NCBI RefSeq assembly: GCF_009649815.1
Contig: NZ_WJIC01000041.1
Span: 1-48,290 of the forward strand
Length of the DNA: 48,290 bases
Reading direction: 5' to 3'
Origin: Nocardia sp. SYP-A9097
GTDB taxonomy: Bacteria; Actinomycetota; Actinomycetes; Mycobacteriales; Mycobacteriaceae
Numbering within the stretch: the stretch's first letter is position 1; the number at the start of each line of letters is the position of its first letter. The notes under the pieces were generated by a model, which saw only the letters and a list, made by a program, of their open reading frames with translations, ran no database searches and was not told where the DNA came from. Both the position numbers and the translations under genes were made by a program. Below, one piece after another: positions 42,604 through 48,290 of the stretch.

Positions 42604-43566
42604 TCAATCGACGGTGAGAACGAGTTTTCCTGCGGTGCGCCCGGTTTCGCCGAGGGCGTGCGCCTTGGCCGCATCGGCGAGCGGGAATACGCCCGCGATG
42701 GTGGGACGCAGCGCTCCGGATTCGGCGAGTTCGGCCAGGGCGGTCATACCCGCATGATCGGCCTCTACCAGAATCAGGACGGCGCGCACACCTCGCTCGG
42801 CGGCGGCCGAGACGAGGATCTCGGCTCCGAGAGCGCGCAGCGAGACGAGAATTCCATTGGGGCGCAGCGAGTTCATGGACTCGATGGCATGGTCGGCATC
42901 GATCGGGTCGATGATGACATCCACGTCGCGGACCGTCTCGTGTACATCGGTGGTGTGGTAGTCGATCACCTCGTCCGCACCCAGACTGCGCAGGAAGTCG
43001 TGATTGACCGAACTCGCGGTGCCGATCACGTACGCGCCCAAGGATTTCGCGATCTGCACGGCGAAGTGCCCGACTCCGCCCGCCGCAGCGTGGATCAGAA
43101 CCCGTTGTCCGGGTTGCACATCGGCGGCATCGACCAGGGACTGCCAGGCGGTGAGCGCGGCCAAGGGGATGGCGGCGGCCTGAATGTGATTGAGATTGCC
43201 GGGTTTCCGGGCGAACGCGCGGGTCGGCCCGGTGACGTATTCGGCCGCAGCGCCGTGCCCGTGCGGGTAGGGGAGCATGCCGAAGACCTCGTCACCGGGC
43301 TGGAAGAGGGTGACGCCGACACCGACGGCGACCACCTCGCCGGAGACATCCCAGCCGAGTACGAACGGTGGCTCGGGCAGGAACAGTCCGGGTCGACGGC
43401 GGTGACCCCAGTCGGTGGGGTTGAGGGCGGCGGCGTGCACGCGCACCAGGATCTCGCTCGGGCCCGGCTGCGGCACCGGGCGCTGGACCTCGGTAAGCAC
43501 CTCGGGGCCGCCGAGCACGTTCTGGCTGATGGCGCGCATGGTCGTGGGGATGTCCTTCTCGCTCAT
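42604..43566 (-). CDS. NADP-dependent quinone-oxidoreductase-like MDR protein
   Basis: 320 residues of the medium-chain dehydrogenase/reductase superfamily, zinc-independent quinone-reductase branch. Seen: substrate domain (ALNPTDWGHRRRP, FVLGWDVSGEVVAVG), nucleotide fold HAAAGGVGHFAVQIAKSLGA and ADEVIDYH. ATG at 43566 is chosen; ATG 43539 (MRAISQ) is an alternative. Divergent from a GlxA-type regulator with nested dyads between them, so the regulator probably controls this gene. Confidence 0.9.
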   Translation of the reverse strand: MSEKDIPTTMRAISQNVLGGPEVLTEVQRPVPQPGPSEILVRVHAAALNPTDWGHRRRPGLFLPEPPFVLGWDVSGEVVAVGVGVTLFQPGDEVFGMLPYPHGHGAAAEYVTGPTRAFARKPGNLNHIQAAAIPLAALTAWQSLVDAADVQPGQRVLIHAAAGGVGHFAVQIAKSLGAYVIGTASSVNHDFLRSLGADEVIDYHTTDVHETVRDVDVIIDPIDADHAIESMNSLRPNGILVSLRALGAEILVSAAAERGVRAVLILVEADHAGMTALAELAESGALRPTIAGVFPLADAAKAHALGETGRTAGKLVLTVD

Positions 43567-43601
43567 GACACCGAGTTTGCCGTCGATCACCGCCCTGGAA
43601 A

Positions 43602-43638
43602 ATGGCATGATCGCCATTATTCGATAGGATCATGCCAT
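43602..43638. promoter_or_regulatory. nested dyads between the oxidoreductase and GlxA-type regulator
   Basis: ATGGCATGATC (43602-43612) and its perfect complement GATCATGCCAT (43628-43638) are 15 bases apart, the right arm reaching the start codon of the regulator. Inside, AATGGC (43601-43606) and GCCATT (43613-43618) form a second inverted repeat. The arrangement fits a dimeric or two-site regulator of both divergent genes. Confidence 0.6.
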
Positions 43639-44611
43639 GCAGATCGAGGCAATCCGGCCGCATCGGGTGGTCGTACTGGCCCTGGATGGGGTGTATCCAT
43701 TCGAACTGGGCATCCCGAACCGGGTGTTCGGTACGGCGGATGGGCGCTACGAGGTGCTCACCTGCTCGGTCGATGGCCGGCCGGTCCGCAGCAACTCCGA
43801 TTTCCACATTGCCGTCGAGAACGACGCGAGTCTGCTGGCGACGGCGGAAACCGTGGTCATCGCGCCCTGTGATGTTCTCGGCATCCTGAATGACGGCCTG
43901 CCACACCAGGTTTCGGAGGCGCTCGCACGGATGAAGCCGAACGCGCGGCTCGTCTCCATCTGCACCGGAGCGATAGTCGTGGCCGCCGCCGGACTCCTGG
44001 ACGATCGCCCCGCCACCACGCACTGGAACTTCACCGACCGCTTCCAGCGGCTCTTCCCGCGCATCCGGGTGGACCCGAATGTGCTCTATGTGGACGACGG
44101 CGACATCCTCACCTCGGCGGGCGCGAGCGCCGGAGTCGACCTGTGCCTGCACCTGATTCGCCGCGATCACGGCAGCGAGGTCGCCAATATGGTCGCGCGC
44201 CGCTGCGTTGTCCCGCCCTGGCGCGAAGGCGGCCAGGCCCAATTCATCGAACAGCCCGTACCCCCGCCTGCCGCCGCGGGCACCGCCGATGCTCGCCAAT
44301 GGGCCTTGGAGAATCTGCACACTCCGCTCACCATGGCCGATCTCGCCGGGCGCGCCCGCATGTCCGGCCGCACCTTCGCCCGCCGCTTCCGTGACGAGGT
44401 GGGTGTCAGTCCCGGCCGCTGGCTCATCCAACAGCGTGTGTTCCGCGCCCGCGAACTCTTGGAAACCACCGAACTCTCGGTCGATCGCATTGCCGCCGAG
44501 GTCGGTTTCGCCACCGGCACCTCACTGCGCCAGCACCTGCACGAGGCCATCGGCGTGGCGCCGCTCGCCTACCGCCGCACCTTCCGCGCACTCGTCAACG
44601 CCGAATCCTGA
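43637..44611 (+). CDS. GlxA-family AraC-type regulator
   Basis: 324 residues. N-terminal DJ-1/PfpI-like sensory domain (VVVLALDGVYPFELGIPNRV, then SICTGAIVVAAAG with the elbow Cys) and a C-terminal AraC helix-turn-helix pair (MADLAGRARMSGRTFARRF, VDRIAAEVGFATGTSLRQHL). Members are transcriptional activators of neighbouring catabolic genes; here the divergent oxidoreductase is the likely target. The dyad arm overlaps its ATG, suggesting autorepression. Confidence 0.93.
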   Translation: MQIEAIRPHRVVVLALDGVYPFELGIPNRVFGTADGRYEVLTCSVDGRPVRSNSDFHIAVENDASLLATAETVVIAPCDVLGILNDGLPHQVSEALARMKPNARLVSICTGAIVVAAAGLLDDRPATTHWNFTDRFQRLFPRIRVDPNVLYVDDGDILTSAGASAGVDLCLHLIRRDHGSEVANMVARRCVVPPWREGGQAQFIEQPVPPPAAAGTADARQWALENLHTPLTMADLAGRARMSGRTFARRFRDEVGVSPGRWLIQQRVFRARELLETTELSVDRIAAEVGFATGTSLRQHLHEAIGVAPLAYRRTFRALVNAES

Positions 44612-44627
44612 ACCACGCCAAGGTCTC

Positions 44628-45329
44628 TCATCTGCGACCGGAGCGGAGGCTGAGCTCTCGAACCTCGCGCAGGTGCTGTTCCATGGCGAGGGCCGCGCCC
44701 GCGCCGTCGTGCTGGGCGACGGCGTCGTAGATCAGCTGATGGCCCTGGAGCGAGACGCGGCGGCCCACCTTGGTGCGGTGCGAGAGCGCGCGGGTGCGCC
44801 TCGTCCACTCGGTCGTCATGGTGCACAGTGTCACCAGCAGTGGATTCTGGGCGGCATGGGCGAGCAGTGCGTGGAATTCGATATCGAGGCGCAAAGACTC
44901 GTCGGCGGAGAGGGTTTCGTTGCAGCGCATGAGCACGCTCTCCATGGACAGCAGATTGGACTCTACCGCGCGCAGTGCCGCCAGGTGGGCTATGCGCGGC
45001 TCCACCAGATCGCGTAATTCGCCGGCGTGCCCGAGTTCGGTCTCCGCGTCTCCCAGACCGCCCGCCAATTCCATTGCTGCCCTCGGCATCTCGGTGACGG
45101 TGCTGCCACGCCCCTGCTTGCGTTCGATGAGTTTCTTGGACTCGAGTTCGAACATGGCCTGTCGCAGGGACGACCGGGAGATGTTCATATTCGCGGCGAG
45201 TTCGCGTTCGGGTGGCAGCCGATCACCGGCGCGCAGTTCGCCACTGATGATCAGGCCCTCCAGGTGCGCCGCTACCTCCGCGCTGACACTGCGGGCGCGG
45301 CGGCTCAGCGGTGGTATCGAAGCCGTCAT
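44628..45329 (-). CDS. FadR-subfamily GntR regulator
   Basis: 233 residues. N-terminal winged helix-turn-helix (GELRAGDRLPPERELAANMN, SRSSLRQAMFELESKKLIER) and an all-helical C-terminal FCD domain with metal/ligand residues (ELRDLVEPRIAHLAALRA, LRLDIEFHALLAHAAQNPLL). It is divergent from the acetamidase operon with an operator of the right type between them. ATG 45329 is chosen; a longer frame extends to 45458 but its codons are atypical. Confidence 0.93.
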   Translation of the reverse strand: MTASIPPLSRRARSVSAEVAAHLEGLIISGELRAGDRLPPERELAANMNISRSSLRQAMFELESKKLIERKQGRGSTVTEMPRAAMELAGGLGDAETELGHAGELRDLVEPRIAHLAALRAVESNLLSMESVLMRCNETLSADESLRLDIEFHALLAHAAQNPLLVTLCTMTTEWTRRTRALSHRTKVGRRVSLQGHQLIYDAVAQHDGAGAALAMEQHLREVRELSLRSGRR

Positions 45330-45446
45330 CGACTCAACTCTAAATCGCTTCGTATGCAGGCTATTTCGCGCGCGTAAAGCGCTCGTAACGTTAGGTTTCG
45401 AACACTGTTTCCGGCCGTTCGCCTGTCCTATGGTCGGCACATCGGA

Positions 45447-45457
45447 TGGTCCGACCA
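45447..45457. promoter_or_regulatory. FadR-type operator before the acetamidase gene
   Basis: TGGTC-C-GACCA, a perfect inverted repeat matching the general FadR-subfamily pattern TGGT-N3-ACCA. It lies 26 bases before the acetamidase GTG and 117 bases from the regulator start, so binding should block the amidase operon. Confidence 0.72.
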
Positions 45458-45483
45458 ATTGGGTCGGGTAGGGAAGGTGTGAC

Positions 45484-46623
45484 GTGACGTCGATCGTGCA
45501 GGGGTTCGTTCCCGCGTTTGGGGTGCTGCAGCAGGGCGAGGGGATCGGCGGCGAACGCTACCTTCCGGCCGAACCGTCCAAGGTGCTGTGGGGGCGGATT
45601 CCCTGTGCGGGCGACACTTCGATCGCCACCATCGATCCCGGGCAGACGGTGCTGATCGACACCATCAGCCATGAGGGGATGCTGGAGGATCAGGGCTCGG
45701 ATCCGGTCGCCTATTTCGGGCGGCACGGTGTGGAGCGGGACCATATCCTCTCCGACACAATCGAAGTCACCGCATCCCGTAAGCGTGACTCGCTCGCCGG
45801 ACCGCATATCGTCACCGGTCCGATTGCCGTAACCGGTGCGCGCCCAGGCGATCTGCTCGCGATTCGGATCGACGATCTGACCATGCGCGCGCCCTACGGA
45901 GTGGTCTCCACCCGTCACAATCGCGGCGTCCTGGCGCATAAACTCGGCTTCGACGGGGATTACGGTCAGTTCTGTAGCGTCGCCGCCCGCGACGGAGAAT
46001 GGTTCGGCACCATGCCGATTCACCCCGATCGCCCGCACACGGCCGAGTTCCCGCTGAACCCGTTCCTGGGTCTGATCGGCGTGGCCACCGAGACCGACTC
46101 GCACCTGTCCTCGGTGCCGCCGGGCCAGCACGGCGGCAATATCGATATTCGCCGCCTCACGCCCGGTGCGACACTCTTTCTCCCCGTGCAGGTTCCGGAC
46201 GCGCTCTTCTATATCGGCGACCCGCACTTCGCCCAGGGCAATGGTGAAGTCGCGCTCACGGCCCTCGAAGCACCGCTGCGCGCCCGCCTCACCGTCGATG
46301 TGATTCCCGCCGAGGAGGTCAAAGCGGGTCTGGGCCGGCCCATCGGCCCCTTCGCCGCCGCCCACGGTTTCGTCATTCCCACGGGCCTGGACCCGGACCT
46401 GAACCGGGCATTGGAAGCCTGCGTCCGCAACGCCATAGAAATGGTGGTCGCCCTCTTCGACGCTGACCCCCGGCAGGCATACCTGTACCTGAGCGCCGCA
46501 ACGGATTTCAATATCTCCCAGGCGGTGGATCAGGTCCGTGGCGTGCATGGCGAAATCCGTGTCGCCGATTTCGCCCACCACGCCACCACCGCTCTGGCCC
46601 GGCGCATTCTGGAGCGCGCGTAG
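45484..46623 (+). CDS. acetamidase/formamidase
   Basis: 379 residues of the FmdA/AmdA family, which hydrolyses formamide or short aliphatic amides to ammonia and acid. Seen: PGQTVLIDTISHEG, VSTRHNRGVLA, SSVPPGQHGGNIDIRRL, FYIGDPHFAQGNGEVALTAL (metal-binding/GNGE region). GGAAGG precedes GTG 45484. It is followed at once by an amidase gene, so two amide-cleaving enzymes share the operon under the FadR-type regulator. Confidence 0.93.
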   Translation: MTSIVQGFVPAFGVLQQGEGIGGERYLPAEPSKVLWGRIPCAGDTSIATIDPGQTVLIDTISHEGMLEDQGSDPVAYFGRHGVERDHILSDTIEVTASRKRDSLAGPHIVTGPIAVTGARPGDLLAIRIDDLTMRAPYGVVSTRHNRGVLAHKLGFDGDYGQFCSVAARDGEWFGTMPIHPDRPHTAEFPLNPFLGLIGVATETDSHLSSVPPGQHGGNIDIRRLTPGATLFLPVQVPDALFYIGDPHFAQGNGEVALTALEAPLRARLTVDVIPAEEVKAGLGRPIGPFAAAHGFVIPTGLDPDLNRALEACVRNAIEMVVALFDADPRQAYLYLSAATDFNISQAVDQVRGVHGEIRVADFAHHATTALARRILERA

Positions 46624-47858
46624 TGAGTAGGACGACCGCTCACTCCGCTGCGGAGCGCTCGGCGCGGGGGAGCGGTGACGGCGTATGGCGAGTGACTGGC
46701 ACGCCATTGGTGGCCGCCACCGCACCGGGTCCGCTGACCGGTCACACCGTGGCGGTCAAAGACCTTTACGCCGTAGCGGGATTCGCGATAGGCGGTGGCG
46801 TGCGGGACTATCTCGGTGACCCCGAGCCCGAGCATGCCGCCGTCGTCGCGGCCATGCTGGCGGCCGGTGCCGAAGTCTCCGGCATCGCCCACACCGACGA
46901 ATTCGCCTACAGCATTACCGGTTCCAATGGCAGCTACGGCATGCCCGTGAATCCCGCTGCCCCACGGAGAATCCCGGGCGGCTCCTCCAGCGGCTCAGCG
47001 GTCGCGGTAGCCCGCGGCGAGGTCACCATCGGCCTGGGCACCGACACTGCAGGTTCGATCCGAGTCCCCGCCGCATATCAGGGCCTATGGGGCATCCGAA
47101 CCACGCATGGCCGCATCCCCACCCGGGGCCTGCTGCCACTGGCCCAATCCTTCGACACCGTCGGCTGGATTACCAGAGATGCGGAAACCCTTGCCGCAGT
47201 GGCAGATTGCCTGCTACCTCGCGGCGCGCACTCGGCGTCGGGCCTGGCTGCCGCCGAGGTTGCCGCGCGTGGCGATAGCGCCCCGACGCAACTCGTCTTC
47301 GACAGAGCGATCTGTGATGTCGCAGACCCACCGCTCGCCGCCGCGGCGATATCCCTGGCGGAGACCTTGGGAGCGGAGGAACTCAGGCTGGACGCGGACC
47401 TCGAAACATGGTTCACCGCCTTCCGTACCGTCCAGGCGTACGAAGCCTGGACCAACCACGGCTCATGGATCACCGACCACCCGAATTCGCTGACTCCCGA
47501 AGTGGCGCAACGCTTCAGCTACGCCGCGACCATCACTCCGGCGGCCGTCGACCGGTCCCGCCGAACCCTCATCGTTGCCACCGACCATCTTCGTGCGGCG
47601 CTCTCCGGCCGAGCGCTCATGCTCCCCACCACCGCAACACATCCTCCCGAACGCACTACCCACCCCACCGAACTGGAAGCGGGCCGCATCCGCACCCTGC
47701 GCCTGACGTGCCTGGCGTCCCTGGCCGGACTCCCGGCGGTCACCATGCCACCCGACCCCATCGACGGCCTTCCTATCGGCTGGTGCCTGATTGGTTCGCC
47801 CGATTCCGATCAGGCACTGATCCGTTTGGCTCACCGGATTGCCGTTGCTCTGAGCTGA
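46623..47858 (+). CDS. amidase-signature-family hydrolase
   Basis: 411 residues with the complete Ser-Ser-Lys triad: K46 (AVKDLYAV), S121 (PGGSSSGSAVAV) and S145 (GTDTAGSIRVPA). The sequence resembles AtzF/allophanate- or aryl-amide hydrolases, but the substrate is unknown; linkage to an acetamidase suggests nitrogen scavenging. GTG overlaps the preceding stop by one base (TAGTG). Shorter than most AS enzymes (about 450-500), with a reduced C-terminal region. Confidence 0.93.
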   Translation: MSRTTAHSAAERSARGSGDGVWRVTGTPLVAATAPGPLTGHTVAVKDLYAVAGFAIGGGVRDYLGDPEPEHAAVVAAMLAAGAEVSGIAHTDEFAYSITGSNGSYGMPVNPAAPRRIPGGSSSGSAVAVARGEVTIGLGTDTAGSIRVPAAYQGLWGIRTTHGRIPTRGLLPLAQSFDTVGWITRDAETLAAVADCLLPRGAHSASGLAAAEVAARGDSAPTQLVFDRAICDVADPPLAAAAISLAETLGAEELRLDADLETWFTAFRTVQAYEAWTNHGSWITDHPNSLTPEVAQRFSYAATITPAAVDRSRRTLIVATDHLRAALSGRALMLPTTATHPPERTTHPTELEAGRIRTLRLTCLASLAGLPAVTMPPDPIDGLPIGWCLIGSPDSDQALIRLAHRIAVALS

Positions 47859-48223
47859 GGGATGGGGATTGCTTTGTGTCGGTCGGGAATGGTCCCGGGG
47901 CCTTCGTAGCCGAATGCCCTGTGGGGCATTACGTTCCAGCGGGGTTCGGAGGAGGGCCAAGATTTTTCGGTGTGGGAACCTTGGGTGCCGTACCCGGCTT
48001 TCGCTCCCCCCTTGGGTGCCGTCATCTCACGTACCAGCCTGGCTGGCAGGCTGTGGTTCCGTTCAGAGACAAAACATAAAAGAACAAGAAAATACGGGAA
48101 CTCTACGGTCGGTAGACGCGTGAGGACAAAGGGCGTGAACTGAATGGTCTGATATTCTGAATAACTTTATATCACAACACATTTGGGGTTCTTCGGGGGC
48201 TATTTCGGCGGTAGAATTAGGCT
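47859..48223. other. 365-bp gene-free region, AT-rich at its right part
   Basis: No credible gene. A 7-bp hairpin AATGCCC/GGGCATT (47913-47919 with 47924-47930) may end the amidase transcript but lacks a T run. CTTGGGTGCCGT occurs twice (47980-47991 and 48011-48022). From about 48060 base composition drops sharply toward AT for this genome (runs such as AAAATA and TTTATAT), which may mark a promoter or the edge of foreign DNA. Confidence 0.5.
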
Positions 48224-48290
48224 ATGAATCAGGGGAGGGAAACCGTAATCGCAGCCGGTGCTTCGGCACTGGGCGATGCGGCTGACACTC
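48224..48290 (+). CDS. possible start of a gene running off the window
   Basis: ATG at 48224 opens a frame of 22 codons without stop (MNQGRETVIAAGASALGDAA...) that reaches the window edge. No ribosome site precedes it, and an alternative GTG at 48262 lies behind GGGGAGG with long spacing. It follows the AT-rich stretch, so it may belong to a transferred segment. The product cannot be named. Confidence 0.35.
   Translation, partial: MNQGRETVIAAGASALGDAADT

Noticed and set aside
47831..48025. 64-codon minus-strand frame after the amidase gene
   Set aside because: No ribosome site, atypical codon use and no conserved-looking sequence.
1..48290. tRNA/rRNA genes, CRISPR arrays, insertion sequences
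   Set aside because: No cloverleaf or rRNA segments, no regularly spaced repeats and no transposase-like frame were found by reading both strands.

Overview
The window is high-GC DNA that reads as the chromosome of an actinobacterium of the Corynebacteriales, most likely Nocardia or a close relative. The reasons are a phosphatidylinositol mannoside (PIM) operon in mycobacterial order (thrS, HIT, pgsA, patA, pimA, Nudix), pdxS/tesB/pdxT/yebC/ruvCAB elsewhere in the same window, a PknG kinase with a GlnX-like partner, frequent GTG starts and 4-bp GTGA/ATGA gene overlaps. No tRNA, rRNA, CRISPR array or insertion sequence is visible.

Left part (0-13 kb): dnaE1 on the minus strand is divergent from a LysR regulator. 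A hypothetical gene and an FhuF-like [2Fe-2S] protein follow. Then comes the six-gene thrS-to-Nudix operon, which makes threonyl-tRNA synthetase and the first PIM/LAM precursors at the membrane. A long leader hairpin precedes thrS.

13-18.6 kb: an EthD-like protein, an ECF sigma gene broken by an apparent one-base deletion and joined to an AmaP-like membrane protein, a TPR-like protein, a SnoaL-like protein with an operator-like dyad, a 38-residue candidate small protein, and pdxS with a strong UUCG terminator.

18.6-33 kb: an accessory segment of about 14 kb lies exactly where mycobacteria, as I recall, have pdxS next to tesB and pdxT. It begins with a two-gene operon coding for an uncharacterised duplicated-domain protein and an AbiEii-type nucleotidyltransferase with a complete active site, the best candidate for an undescribed system here. 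It continues with an MHYT sensor, an alpha/beta hydrolase behind tandem operators, a divergent XRE-cupin/MFS pair around a perfect dyad, an ECF41 (SigJ-type) sigma factor with its own predicted promoter, a ribB-HAD phosphatase pair, a monooxygenase, a DUF1990 protein, small membrane proteins, a P-loop-less uridine-kinase-like protein and pknG followed by a glnX-like gene without glnH.

33-42.5 kb: tesB, two overlapping small genes (one apparently without its proper stop), a hypothetical gene, a KimA-like potassium transporter, pdxT, yebC, a tyrosine phosphatase of the MptpB type, a macro-domain protein, and ruvCAB behind a near-perfect LexA/SOS box.

42.5-48.3 kb: two divergent regulator/enzyme sets, each with an operator-like dyad: a quinone-oxidoreductase-like gene with a GlxA-type regulator, and a FadR-type regulator with an acetamidase/formamidase-amidase operon. 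The right end is unusually AT-rich and carries the possible start of another gene.
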